Of a stretch of DNA of 64,000 nucleotides, positions 1-9,370 are shown one piece after another. How positions within the stretch are numbered: position 1 is the stretch's first letter; every line of letters begins with the position of its first letter. The DNA is from RFSX01 sp965248155 (lineage in GTDB: Bacteria > Bacteroidota > Bacteroidia > Chitinophagales > Saprospiraceae), in contig CBDFIO010000002.1 of assembly GCA_965248155.1 (NCBI GenBank), positions 868,001 to 932,000 of the forward strand. Reading direction: 5' to 3'. Position numbers and translations under genes: made by a program. The notes below the pieces were generated by a model, which worked only from the letters and a program-made list of their open reading frames with translations, had not been told where the DNA came from and made no database searches.

Positions 1-2
1 GA

Positions 3-506
3 AATTTGACTCAGATACCAACTATGCTTTGTGACTCCAGTGTAACTTCAGATGTTTCAACAAATCCCGGATTTGGCATGCAATTCAGTATAAGTACTGA
101 TGTTCCTAACACTGACATAGAGTTTATTGCTACTCATACCGGTGCAAACGAACTTTCAAGTACTATGCTTTGGATGAAACCAAATAAAGGAATTGGCCTA
201 ACTATATTATGTAATACCAGTGATAAAGGAGATGAACTCAGACTTATTCGAAATAGTATTTTACAATATATAGATTGTCCTCAAATAAGAGAGTTTACCA
301 CTGACAGAAGTTATACAGATCAGATTGTATTTGAAGCGGACAGCTTAATAGAAATGGCAAATAATCTGACGGTTCTGGATACCCTATACTTGGATGCTCC
401 AGTAATTTTGCTCAAACAAGGATTTATGACAGGACCTATCATTAATAATACACTTATTAAAATTCTTGATGATGGTTGTGGAGGTCTAATCTCTCCGGGT
501 AATTGA
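3..506 (+). CDS. C-terminal part of a beta-lactamase-family serine hydrolase (partial at window edge)
   Basis: The reading frame is open to the left edge, so this is the 3' end of a longer gene; the TTG at 6 is probably not its start. The segment HTGANELSST about 43 residues in, followed by a strand-like stretch ending LCNTSD, resembles the C-terminal His-x-Gly region of class C beta-lactamase/penicillin-binding-like serine hydrolases, where a dP...gvvvl.N pattern follows. The catalytic SxxK and YxN motifs would lie upstream, outside the window. The remaining 90 residues resemble nothing I recognise. Family assignment is inference from one motif region; substrate unknown. Confidence 0.55.
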   Translation, partial: NLTQIPTMLCDSSVTSDVSTNPGFGMQFSISTDVPNTDIEFIATHTGANELSSTMLWMKPNKGIGLTILCNTSDKGDELRLIRNSILQYIDCPQIREFTTDRSYTDQIVFEADSLIEMANNLTVLDTLYLDAPVILLKQGFMTGPIINNTLIKILDDGCGGLISPGN

Positions 507-664
507 TTTTACTTGGATTGTAAAAAGTTCAATTTTCAAATCACCAGAAAACACTTAATCGTTCAGCTATGATTATATGGTTAAAAAAAGGAGCCGCCTT
601 TTTGCCCTGTTACAAACATTAAGACGACCCCTTATATTAATTTGGCTAGGATGAGATAAAAACT

Positions 665-3067
665 CTATTCATATTTTAAAGCCTTGACTGGATCTGAAAC
701 CGAAGCCATATAAGCTTGGTGACTTACTGTAATCATGGCAATCATTAATGCGATTAATGCAGCAAAAATAAACGGCATGTACGGCATATCAATCTGATAT
801 GAAAATCCGGACAACCAGTTTTTAGCTAGAATAATGGCAATGGGCCATGCAAATAAATTTGCAATCAGTACAAGTTTGACAAAATCAATAGATAGCATTT
901 TCATAAGTTGTGGAATCGAAGCACCCAATACCTTTCTGATGCCAATTTCCTTTGTTCTTTGTTCAGCTGTATAAGCAGCCAGGCCATATAAACCCATGCA
1001 AGAAATAATGATGGCAAGTATAGTTAGATATAGAAACATCCTTCCGAAATTTTCTTGTTGCTTGAATAATGCGCCGAAACTTTCATCTAAAAATTTATAT
1101 CTGAATGGGTGAGAAGGCTCCATGTTATTCCAGACCTCTTCTACATTGGCTATTGTCTGATTCAAATTGTTAGGACCTAATTTCATAGTTACCCACCACA
1201 AATTATTACGTGCTGACAGAATCATAGGTTTTATTGGTTGATTAAAACCTTCAATATGAAAATCTTTTACTACTCCGATAATTGGTCCATAGCTTTTTTG
1301 ACCATTGTCAAAGAAATCAGTGACTCTTCTTCCTATGATATTCTCTAAATTAAATTGCTTGACAGCAGTTTCATTGACGATATAGTAATTGGAGGAGTCT
1401 GATGCTATTTCTTTGTTGAAAGATTCGCCTTCAGCTAATTCTAAGTCTAAAGTTTCAAAGAAATCATAATCTACTTCAAGATTCCAAAACGGAAGATGAT
1501 CTTTAATACCTTCAATAACAAACATGTTTTGATTAGGGGTTTGTCCGGGCACATATGAAGATCTACCGACGCTTTCTACATTTGCAATCTTCAGAAATTC
1601 TCCTTTATGAGATTCAAATCCATCAGCAACAGCATCTGTTTGAACTGGAACTACGATGACTTGTTCTCCATTAAATCCTAGATTTTTATTGTGCATATAT
1701 TTGATCTGCATAAAGATTATTATCATACCAATAATCAATGCAATTGAAGCTGCAAATTGTGTAACGACCAAAGCTTTTCTGAAAAACGAGCCTCCTTTGG
1801 TTTTGCTCATATCCCCTTTTAATATTTTTATAGGTTGAAATCCTGAAAGGAAGAATGCAGGATAGCTACCAGAGAATAGACCATAGACCAAAGTAACCAA
1901 TAGAGCAAATCCTAAAGTAGATTTGAACTGAGAATTGAGTAAACTGAGATCTGTTTCCATTACACTATTAAAACCTGGAATGAAGAATTCAGCCATGACA
2001 AATGCGAGAAATAGTGCGATTAAACTCTGCATTATTGACTCAATCATAAATTGTGTGATAAGCATTCCTCGAGTAGCGCCAGACACTTTTCTAATTCCTA
2101 CTTCTTTTGCTCTTTTTGCTGATCGAGCTGTAGCAAGATTCATGAAATTGATTCCAGCAATTAGTAGAACAAGGAAAGCGATAGCAATGAAGGTATAGAT
2201 GTATAAAACATTACCGTTTTGTTGAATTTCCCAATCCCGGTGAGAATGAAGATGTATGCTTTGTATCGTATGCAAATCGTAGGCAAATGAATTTCCACCA
2301 TCCATAAATTCTTCAAGGGTAATCTGCATAAATTTTTCTACATCAGGTGTTATGTAGGTCATAAACTTGTCAGACATTTTCGCTTCAAAATCTTCAGGAT
2401 TTGTGTTTTCTCGAAGCTTGACATATGTGTAGTTGTTATTACTAATCCACATATTATTTCCTTCATTATTGGCTAGGAAGTAATTGTATTTGAAATGTGA
2501 CTTACCTTTAGGTTCTTCCACAACCCCTCTGACAACATAATCTTTTCGGGTATCAGAATTAATAATTTTACCCATAGGGTTTTCATCACCGAAGAATTTC
2601 TTAGATGTTGATTCTGTGAGCACCATACCATTTTCTTCCGATAAGGCAGTATTAGCGTCTCCGTGTATGAATTTATAATCGAAGACGTTAAAGAAAGCGC
2701 TATCTGCGGTTGCTCCTTTATCAACATAGATTTTATTTTCATTATGATTCAACAAGATTTCCTGTTTGATAGCTCTGGATCGTGAAGCGGTAATCACTTC
2801 AGGAAAGTCTGTCCTTAATGATGCTGCCATTGGATCACATGAAACCGGTGCATCGATATCCATGCCCATCATTTGAGCTTGAATCCCTACTCTATAGATT
2901 TGCTTATAGTCGCTCGTGTGCTTTTCATAACTTGTTCCTTCTATGACATAGAGAAATACGATTATACTCACCATTAACCCTAAGGCTAATCCTAGAATAT
3001 TTATGAAGGCATAAGTTTTGTTTTTATTGAGATTTCTGAGTGCGACTTTTAAATAGTTTTTTAACAT
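665..3067 (-). CDS. ABC transporter permease, MacB/FtsX type (800 aa)
   Basis: Membrane component of a tripartite efflux or extrusion ABC system. The layout is that of the long Bacteroidota FtsX proteins: a transmembrane helix near residues 20-42, a MacB_PCD periplasmic domain to about 250, an FtsX three-helix block around 285-410 containing AKEVGIRKVSGA, a second helix plus periplasmic domain from about 430, and a final FtsX block from about 680 containing TKEIGIRKVLGA. It is the last gene of a three-gene operon, 34 bp after the ATPase. The cargo cannot be read from the sequence. Confidence 0.93.
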   Translation of the reverse strand: MLKNYLKVALRNLNKNKTYAFINILGLALGLMVSIIVFLYVIEGTSYEKHTSDYKQIYRVGIQAQMMGMDIDAPVSCDPMAASLRTDFPEVITASRSRAIKQEILLNHNENKIYVDKGATADSAFFNVFDYKFIHGDANTALSEENGMVLTESTSKKFFGDENPMGKIINSDTRKDYVVRGVVEEPKGKSHFKYNYFLANNEGNNMWISNNNYTYVKLRENTNPEDFEAKMSDKFMTYITPDVEKFMQITLEEFMDGGNSFAYDLHTIQSIHLHSHRDWEIQQNGNVLYIYTFIAIAFLVLLIAGINFMNLATARSAKRAKEVGIRKVSGATRGMLITQFMIESIMQSLIALFLAFVMAEFFIPGFNSVMETDLSLLNSQFKSTLGFALLVTLVYGLFSGSYPAFFLSGFQPIKILKGDMSKTKGGSFFRKALVVTQFAASIALIIGMIIIFMQIKYMHNKNLGFNGEQVIVVPVQTDAVADGFESHKGEFLKIANVESVGRSSYVPGQTPNQNMFVIEGIKDHLPFWNLEVDYDFFETLDLELAEGESFNKEIASDSSNYYIVNETAVKQFNLENIIGRRVTDFFDNGQKSYGPIIGVVKDFHIEGFNQPIKPMILSARNNLWWVTMKLGPNNLNQTIANVEEVWNNMEPSHPFRYKFLDESFGALFKQQENFGRMFLYLTILAIIISCMGLYGLAAYTAEQRTKEIGIRKVLGASIPQLMKMLSIDFVKLVLIANLFAWPIAIILAKNWLSGFSYQIDMPYMPFIFAALIALMIAMITVSHQAYMASVSDPVKALKYE

Positions 3068-3101
3068 GACTTTGCTTTTTAGTAACTATAAAATGAAATA
3101 T

Positions 3102-3806
3102 CTAAACAGCTTGGCTGTATCGCTCTTGTGGAGTAGCCTTCTGTTCGGAAACGATCTGACCATCGAGTAGGTTTATAATCCGACTCGAGTAGCTTGCATC
3201 GTTTTGGGAATGTGTTACCATAATAATAGTAGTCCCTGATTCATTCAATTCACATAGTAATTCCATGACTTCATTACCATTGGAACTATCAAGGTTACCT
3301 GTAGGTTCGTCAGCAAGAATAACATCAGGATTGGTAACCAAAGCACGAGCTACAGCCACTCTTTGTTGCTGTCCTCCGGATAATTGTTGCGGAAAGTGAT
3401 TTGCTCTATGAGCAATACCAATTCTTTCCAGAATTTCATTAACGATCTTAGTTCTGTCTTTGGCAGAATATTCATTGTATATCAATGGCAGTTCTACATT
3501 TTCAAAAACTGTCAATTCTTCGATTAGATTGAAGTTTTGAAAAACAAACCCAAAGTGTTTTTTTCGAATCTGAGAGCGTTCTTTCTCATTAAGTGAGGCA
3601 ACTTCATTGTTTAATAATTTATAAGAGCCGCTTTCTGGTTTATCCAACAATCCTAAAATATTTAGAAGTGTAGATTTCCCACAACCAGAGGGACCCATTA
3701 TAGATACAAACTCTCCTTTTGAGATTTCCAGGCCAACGTTATTTAGTGCCGTGGTTTCTATCTCGTCTGTTCTGTAGATTTTGTTTAAGGCGTTTAACTT
3801 TATCAT
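3102..3806 (-). CDS. ABC transporter ATP-binding protein, MacB/LolD type (234 aa)
   Basis: Cytoplasmic ATPase that energises the adjacent FtsX-type permease. Walker A is GPSGCGKST at about residues 38-46, the signature is LSGGQQQRVAVARAL, and Walker B with the D-loop reads ILADEPTGNLD; the switch His follows in MVTHSQ. Length is normal for the LolD/MacB ATPase group, which act by mechanotransmission. It lies 10 bp after the HlyD-type adaptor gene and 34 bp before the permease, indicating co-transcription. Confidence 0.95.
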   Translation of the reverse strand: MIKLNALNKIYRTDEIETTALNNVGLEISKGEFVSIMGPSGCGKSTLLNILGLLDKPESGSYKLLNNEVASLNEKERSQIRKKHFGFVFQNFNLIEELTVFENVELPLIYNEYSAKDRTKIVNEILERIGIAHRANHFPQQLSGGQQQRVAVARALVTNPDVILADEPTGNLDSSNGNEVMELLCELNESGTTIIMVTHSQNDASYSSRIINLLDGQIVSEQKATPQERYSQAV

Positions 3807-3816
3807 ATCGATACTT

Positions 3817-5064
3817 TTATTTGATTAGATTAATTTTATCATATTCTGAATAAGCTTCGTAGGAAGAAGTAATTATTGATTCTCCTTGATCGAGACCTTC
3901 AAGAACTTCATAAAAGCTTGGATTTTGTCTACCTATTTTTATAGTTCGTTTTATGGCTTCATTGTTTTCATTCACAACAAATACATATTGACCGCCTGAA
4001 GAATGAAAATAACTTTCTCTTGGTATGAGGATGGCGTCACTGGCTTTTGAAAGTTCGAGGCGCACTTGCATGGACAATCCGGTTCTGATCGCTTCCGGTG
4101 TCTCATTAAGAAATATGAGGTCTATCTCAAAACGACCATTTACAACTTCCGGAAGTACTTTTTTTACTTTTAACTCAATGATCTCACCATCAAATGAAAA
4201 TCTAGCTTTCTGTCCAGCCTTGACAGTACTTAGATAGAATTCATCTACTGATCCTTTGACCTTATACCCTTGAAGCACATCTATCTTTCCAATATTTTGA
4301 TTCGCGGGGAATGATTGCCCGATGACTGGATCAAAAGAGGACAATCTTCCGGATACAGAAGCCCTGATCAATAGTTTTTGCATACTGGCATGAATAAAAT
4401 CCAGATTGCGTTCCATCATCTCAAGAGATCGATTAATCCGTTCTATTTGTTGCGCATTATCAACTTTAGTTTTTGATACATTTTCATTTAAGAAATCACG
4501 CTTTTTGAGTTGATACTTATACTCTTCTTTACTGTTCGTAAATTCATTCTTGGATATGATTCCATCATTAACCAATATTGTATCTACACTAAAAATTCTT
4601 TCTTTATCGGAAACTAAATACTCTACATCAATAAGTGATTCTACCAAATCCCTTTGATCCTTGTTTAAGGACAACTTTAGATTTTGTAGGTTATTCATTT
4701 GTTCTACAATTGCTGTTTCCTGGGTGAGATAGCCTAGCATTACTGAAGGATTTCGAAGTCGCATAAGAGGAGTTCCTTTGTTGACTATTGCTCCATCTTC
4801 TACAAATACTTCTTCTACGGTCCCTCCTTCAGGGGAATTAATGAATACTGAAGTAATTGGTTCTATTAATCCATCTATTAAGATGATATCCTGGAAATTA
4901 GCTTTTGAAGCTTCTTTAATGGTAATTTTTGAGGCATCCAGATCATAGCTTTTATTATTTATAGAATTGAAACCCCAGATTGATAAGATGATGATAGCAA
5001 TTGCACCAATCAAGTAGATTGATTTTTTTAAGCTCCATTTCTTCTTTTCAATTTTACGATCCAT
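3817..5064 (-). CDS. Periplasmic adaptor (HlyD/MacA-like) of an ABC efflux system (415 aa)
   Basis: Adaptor that would link the inner-membrane ABC transporter to an outer-membrane channel. A single N-terminal transmembrane helix near residues 14-31 is followed by a lipoyl/barrel-sandwich half around 70-105, a coiled-coil hairpin around 110-235, the second lipoyl half and beta-barrel domains. First gene of the operon with the ATPase and permease. The 235-bp upstream region contains a candidate sigma-54 promoter and two inverted repeats, and the divergent neighbours encode a sigma-54 activator and kinase. No outer-membrane channel gene lies in the window. Confidence 0.9.
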   Translation of the reverse strand: MDRKIEKKKWSLKKSIYLIGAIAIIILSIWGFNSINNKSYDLDASKITIKEASKANFQDIILIDGLIEPITSVFINSPEGGTVEEVFVEDGAIVNKGTPLMRLRNPSVMLGYLTQETAIVEQMNNLQNLKLSLNKDQRDLVESLIDVEYLVSDKERIFSVDTILVNDGIISKNEFTNSKEEYKYQLKKRDFLNENVSKTKVDNAQQIERINRSLEMMERNLDFIHASMQKLLIRASVSGRLSSFDPVIGQSFPANQNIGKIDVLQGYKVKGSVDEFYLSTVKAGQKARFSFDGEIIELKVKKVLPEVVNGRFEIDLIFLNETPEAIRTGLSMQVRLELSKASDAILIPRESYFHSSGGQYVFVVNENNEAIKRTIKIGRQNPSFYEVLEGLDQGESIITSSYEAYSEYDKINLIK

Positions 5065-5120
5065 TTTATGCTTTTTAGTTAATTATTGATTTTTTAATCA
5101 AAAACTACACTTCATTTAAT

Positions 5121-5136
5121 ACTAAGCGTATGCCAA
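5121..5136 (-). promoter_or_regulatory. Candidate sigma-54 (-24/-12) promoter for the efflux operon
   Basis: On the minus strand the sequence reads TTGGCATACGCTTAGT. The -24 element TTGGCA matches the consensus, and ten bases after the GG comes GT where the consensus has GC (TTAGT against TTGCT). It lies about 57 bp before the adaptor start codon. The match is imperfect, but the divergent activator gene and the upstream inverted repeats fit sigma-54 control. Confidence 0.5.
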
Positions 5137-5197
5137 GAATATTAAATCTTATAAATCATTGAAAATCAATAAGGTAGGATTTTGTAAATTTTAGCAA

Positions 5198-5236
5198 CTG
5201 TTCGAAAACGTACAGTTTAGTGTTCGAAATCGAACA
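5198..5236. promoter_or_regulatory. Two inverted repeats, candidate enhancer (UAS) sites for the NtrC-type activator
   Basis: At 5221-5236 there is a perfect palindrome TGTTCGA-AA-TCGAACA. At 5198-5215 there is an imperfect one, CTGTTCG-AAAA-CGTACAG, with one mismatch between arms. Both contain the same GTTCGAAA core and their centres are about 22 bp, or two helical turns, apart. They lie roughly 60-115 bp upstream of the candidate -24/-12 promoter, a usual place for enhancer sites. Binding by the adjacent activator is inference. Confidence 0.5.
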
Positions 5237-5299
5237 ATATTTTAATGAATTTGTATATTGTATCCTTAAGTTTGGAAAGCTTTTAACAATTAATTTCAA

Positions 5300-6661
5300 A
5301 TGAAAAGAATTGAAGCCAATATTTTGATTATTGATGATGATGAAGACATTCTGATATCAGCTGAGCTTCTTTTGAAACAAAAGTATAGCAGAATCATCAC
5401 CCTAAATAGTCCAAAAGAGATCAATAAGTTGATATCTACAGTTGATCTTGACTTAATCCTTCTTGATATGAACTACAGAGTAGGATATAATGACGGAAAG
5501 GAAGGGATTTATTGGTTGAAGCATATTCTAGAAATCAATCCAGAAATTGCTGTTATACTGATGACGGCATATGGAGAAGTTCCACTTGCTGTTGAAGCCA
5601 TTAAATTAGGCGCCTTTGACTTTATTCTTAAGCCCTGGAATAATGAAAAGTTACTTTCCAATGTCAATACTGCACTTGCGCTCAAACAATCTCGAAAAAA
5701 AGTCGAGGTTTTTAAAAGCAATCAAGTTGGGATAGGGGATAATTTTGTAATCGGAAATTCTGAAGCTATTCAGAAAATGGAATCCACAATAAAAAAGGTA
5801 AGTGATACAAGTGCTCATATATTGATATTAGGAGAGAATGGTACCGGAAAACAGCATGTCGCCCAAAGAATCCATTAGCTTTCAGAACGTAAGGATCAGA
5901 CATTTGTACACATTGATTTAGGGTCCTTGTCTGAGAACTTATTCGAAAGCGAGCTATTTGGACACAAAAAGGGAGCCTTTACCGATGCAAAGGAAGATAG
6001 GCCGGGTAAATTTGAACTGGCTGGTGAAGGAACCATATTTCTAGAGGAAATCGGTAACCTTCCTCTCCACCTTCAAGTAAAATTACTACGAGTTCTACAG
6101 GACAAAACTTTTAGCAGAATTGGGGACAGCATAGAAAGAAAAGTACATGCAAGATTTATTTTTGCTACAAATGCCCCATTATACGAATGGGTTAAAGAAG
6201 GGAAATTCAGAGAAGATTTATTATACCGAATCAATACGATTGAAATCGAAATTCCCCCACTTCGAAAACGCCTTGAAGATATTCCTCAATTCATCAATTA
6301 TTTCCTGAAGTTGTATGCTATGAAGTACAGAAAATCTGAACTATCAATTTCAAAAGAAGCGATTGAAATATTAAAAGATCATCAATGGCCAGGAAATATC
6401 AGAGAATTGGAACATACAATAGAAAGAGGTGTAATTATGTCTGATAGTGAATCGATTAAGGCTTCTGATTTTAAACTAAGCCCTGCAGATTTTCCGGGAA
6501 AAGAAAATGTTGACATCAATAACCTCAATTTGTTTGAAATCGAAAAAATGCTTGTTCAGAAAGCCATTCAAAAACATGAGGGCAACATAACAAAAGCTGC
6601 AAAAGACTTAGGATTAACAAGAGCAGCATTATATAGGCGTATGGAAAAATATAATATATAA
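5300..6661 (+). pseudogene. Sigma-54-dependent response regulator (NtrC/AtoC type) interrupted by an in-frame TAG
   Basis: One reading frame spans the gene, broken only by TAG at 5876-5878 (codon 193). Before it are a receiver domain (acidic pocket DDD at 12-14, phosphoacceptor D56, KPW near 113) and the AAA+ Walker A GENGTGKQ. After it, without a frame change, come the sigma-54 contact loop GAFTDA, the GTIFLEEIGNLP Walker B region, the arginine-finger region and a Fis-type helix-turn-helix ending in LTRAALYRRMEKY. The stop sits in H-stop-LSERKD where relatives have HQLS, so one C-to-T change (CAG to TAG) explains it. Without readthrough the product would be a receiver plus a stub unable to hydrolyse ATP or bind DNA. 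Divergent from the efflux operon and 8 bp upstream of its kinase. Confidence 0.9.
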
Positions 6662-6669
6662 TATAAGAA

Positions 6670-8049
6670 GTGATAAAGAGATTCTCCATACAGATTATCA
6701 TCAGGATACTCTTAATATTAGCGACAAGTTTATTGTTGTGGAATTTTTATTACAAAGCGTATTGGTTTACCGTTATTGCGATGATGGGCTTAATTATATT
6801 TCAAGCTTATTCATTGATTCGATATGTGAATGAAACCAATTATTCTTTGACTAAATTTTTGGAGGCCCTGAAAACTGAAGATCATTCTGTTTATTTTTCA
6901 GCTTCAAAAAAAGGAAAATCTTTTGCAAATCTATTTCGGGATTTCAATACGATTATCGCCATCTTCAAGAGAAATAAGATAGAGAAAGATGCACAGCACA
7001 AACACTTTCAACAAATATTAGAACAGATCAATCTGGGAATCATTTCCATTAATAAAGGAGATCTTACGAATGTAGATACCAAAAATGAAATTCTATTCTT
7101 TAATCGTGCAGCTGCAAATATTCTCAATCAGCCACGACATAAGTATTGGCATCGATTAGCACGTCAATTGCCATGGTTTGAAGCAGAAATTAAATTATTG
7201 AAAGAGGGGGGCAAGACATTGCTTAAAGTAGAAGTAAATTCTAAATCCAAGCAACTATCGCTCAATGTTATCAATGTCATTTTTTTAGATACGCCTTATC
7301 TTATTATCAGCTTTCAGGATATCCACTCTGAAATCGAGCAGAAAGAAATTGAAGCATGGCATAATGTAATCAGGGTTTTAGCTCATGAAATGCTGAATTC
7401 ATTTACACCTGTAAGTTCGCTTGCATCCACGATTAAAACCATGATTGAAACGGGGAATGGACATGTTATTGGGCATGATAAAATTACAGATGAATCAATT
7501 AGAGATATAAACCTTGCAGCTACTACAATTAATAAACGATCTGAAGGATTAATGGAATTTGTAAATGATTACAGAACGATTTCAAATGTACCCATACCTA
7601 AACTTCAGAAAACTAATGTGAAATTATTTTTAGAGAGAATCTATATTTTAATGAGGGCTCCATTAGATGAAGCAGGTATATTATTTGAACCGGCAAATGT
7701 CCCTTCCAAAGCTTCTGTTCTCATGGATGAAAAACTGATTGAGCAGGTATTTATTAATCTTATTAGCAACAGTATTCATGCGCTTACAAATGAAAATGCA
7801 ACAAAAATAATTTTTGGTTTTGAAATCAAAAGTGATCAGACAATCCTTTCGATAGAGGATAATGGTCCGGGTATCTCAGATGATATTTTGAATCAGATAT
7901 TCATCCCATTTTTTACTACTAGGAAAAATGGTTCAGGAATTGGCTTGAGTTTATCAAAAAGCATAATGAGAAAACATCAAGGGCAGTTATTGGTGAATTC
8001 TAAAATTGGAAGTACGGTTTTTCAATTGGTTTTTAACAAAGTCGACTGA
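6670..8049 (+). CDS. Sensor histidine kinase partnered with the sigma-54 activator (459 aa)
   Basis: The GTG start lies 8 bp after the activator stop and is preceded by AAGAAG. Two hydrophobic segments occupy residues 8-50, followed by a PAS-like region (about 100-215). The phosphoacceptor region reads VLAHEMLNSFTPVSS with His near 238, and the HATPase has an N box (FINLISNSIHAL), G1 (EDNGPGIS) and G2 (GSGIGLSLSKS). This kinase type typically accompanies NtrC-like regulators in Bacteroidota. The signal sensed is unknown. Its partner being interrupted suggests the pair may be non-functional. Confidence 0.9.
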   Translation: MIKRFSIQIIIRILLILATSLLLWNFYYKAYWFTVIAMMGLIIFQAYSLIRYVNETNYSLTKFLEALKTEDHSVYFSASKKGKSFANLFRDFNTIIAIFKRNKIEKDAQHKHFQQILEQINLGIISINKGDLTNVDTKNEILFFNRAAANILNQPRHKYWHRLARQLPWFEAEIKLLKEGGKTLLKVEVNSKSKQLSLNVINVIFLDTPYLIISFQDIHSEIEQKEIEAWHNVIRVLAHEMLNSFTPVSSLASTIKTMIETGNGHVIGHDKITDESIRDINLAATTINKRSEGLMEFVNDYRTISNVPIPKLQKTNVKLFLERIYILMRAPLDEAGILFEPANVPSKASVLMDEKLIEQVFINLISNSIHALTNENATKIIFGFEIKSDQTILSIEDNGPGISDDILNQIFIPFFTTRKNGSGIGLSLSKSIMRKHQGQLLVNSKIGSTVFQLVFNKVD

Positions 8050-8393
8050 TAAAAAAACAGATACTCTAATTCAAAGACATCCAAATAAGAAATCCCTATC
8101 TCATCTCGCTAATTCGCCAAAGAATGATGTTGATCATTTTGGTTTCCCACATTTTATCCATGGAAATTTTGAGAATGATTATCCTATTCCATTCCATTAT
8201 TTGCTTAGACAATTAATCATGCCGACATATCCGTTAGCTTGTCTATTAGTTCAATAATTAAAATCGCTTTAATTACGCTTTTTCATTACTGAATCTGAGC
8301 ACATTAATTTTTTTAGTACACCATGCAGCGTTTTGCGATGTGAATGATAATTATAGTAAGAAGACTTAATTAGAAATTTTAAAAAATTAAAGA
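8050..8393. other. Intergenic region with no recognisable gene
   Basis: This 344-bp stretch follows the kinase. A frame open from inside the kinase to 8257 has unusual composition and resembles no family, so I treat it as spurious. The last 100 bases are AT-rich and probably include the promoter of the next lipoprotein, but I see no convincing -7/-33 pair and no clear terminator. Confidence 0.5.
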
Positions 8394-8930
8394 ATGAAAC
8401 TGAGAAACATATCTGGATTTTTACTGCTCTTTTTTATGGCATTTGTTTTAACAAATTGCGAAAAAGAAAACATCGATATAATCGATATTGTTGAAGATCC
8501 GATTATTGTCGATACGACAATAATCTCCAATACCTTGTTATTTAGAACAAGCCCGGGTACAACTAATGACGGACTGGATCTTGATTGCATTACAATTCTG
8601 TACCCATTTGAACTCGAAACACTAGATGGAAGCTATGTGACCATCAATGATGAAGATGACTTTTTTAATTCATTACAAGACAGCTTGAGCGCTGCGGGAA
8701 TAATCGATTTTGTTTATCCTTTGAATGTATTGGATGACAATGGTGATCTGACACAAGTTAATAATGGTGAAGAGTTTGCTGAGATGTTTGCAGAATGTAT
8801 TCCTGATGGTGGATGGACTGCAGACGCTTTTCCAGCCTACCTCATTAGCGATGATAATTCTTGTTACACTTTTGAGTACCCTTTATCGCTTGAAACTTTA
8901 GATGGAACCTTAGTCCAGGCTAATGATGAA
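8394..8930 (+). pseudogene. Bacteroidota lipoprotein truncated by IS3 copy 1 (179 native residues)
   Basis: The N-terminus has a signal peptide ending in the lipobox-like VLTNCEKEN, predicting an exported lipoprotein. The body holds two copies of a motif reading FELETLDGSYVTIND and SLETLDGTLVQAND, each preceded by a Cys-containing strand, as in the repeated domains of uncharacterised Bacteroidota lipoproteins. The frame continues 20 codons into the IS left end and stops there, so the residues after 179 are insertion-derived. The downstream half of the gene is not next to the other IS end, so the locus is rearranged as well as interrupted. Function unknown. Confidence 0.75.
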
Positions 8931-9005
8931 TGTAAATCGTCAAATAAAAGTGGACCATTAAGTGAAATATTAAAAGTTATACATAACTATTAAATTCACT
9001 TTACT

Positions 9006-9356
9006 ATGACCAAGAAAAACAAATCAGCAGAATCTTATGTCCGAGATGTAAAAAGAAGGACAAGACGTAAATTTTCTACAGAAAAAAAGATTAGAATAGT
9101 CATTGAAGGATTAAGAGGAGAACAAAGTGTTGCTTCTCTTTGTAGAAGAGAAGAGATTTCACAACCACTATATTATAAGTGGAGTAAAGATTTCATGGAA
9201 GCAGGGAAGAAACGTTTAAAGGGAGACACAGAACGTGAAGCCAACACTTCAGAAGTTCAACATCTAAAGACAGAAAATCAAGACCTTAAAGAGGTAGTAG
9301 CAGAACTTACTCTAAAAAATCGTGTGCTTAAAAAAAGCTTGAATGGAGTAAAATAA
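9006..9356 (+). CDS. IS3-family OrfA (HTH, 116 aa), copy 1
   Basis: DNA-binding component of the IS3 transposase. A helix-turn-helix of the HTH_Tnp_1/InsE type lies around residues 20-70 (KIRIVIEGLRGEQSVASLCR), followed by a leucine-zipper-like coiled coil over about 80-112 that would mediate oligomerisation. The gene ends just after an A7G run suited to programmed -1 frameshifting into OrfB. Identical in sequence to copy 2. Confidence 0.93.
   Translation: MTKKNKSAESYVRDVKRRTRRKFSTEKKIRIVIEGLRGEQSVASLCRREEISQPLYYKWSKDFMEAGKKRLKGDTEREANTSEVQHLKTENQDLKEVVAELTLKNRVLKKSLNGVK
9330..9337 (+). promoter_or_regulatory. Candidate -1 programmed frameshift site (A7G) between OrfA and OrfB
   Basis: The sequence AAAAAAAG falls in the OrfA codons AAA AAA AGC. 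Slipping back one base gives AAA AAG CTT and enters a frame that is open through to OrfB, reading KKLEWSKIKFKKY before the OrfB methionine. IS3 elements commonly make the active OrfAB fusion this way. The same run is present in all three copies. Confidence 0.6.
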
Positions 9357-9370
9357 AATTCAAGAAGTAT

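Noticed and set aside
8006..8257. 83-codon frame after the histidine kinase
   Set aside because: It starts inside the kinase gene in another frame, has no ribosome-binding site, and shows His/Pro/Asn-rich composition unlike the neighbouring proteins.
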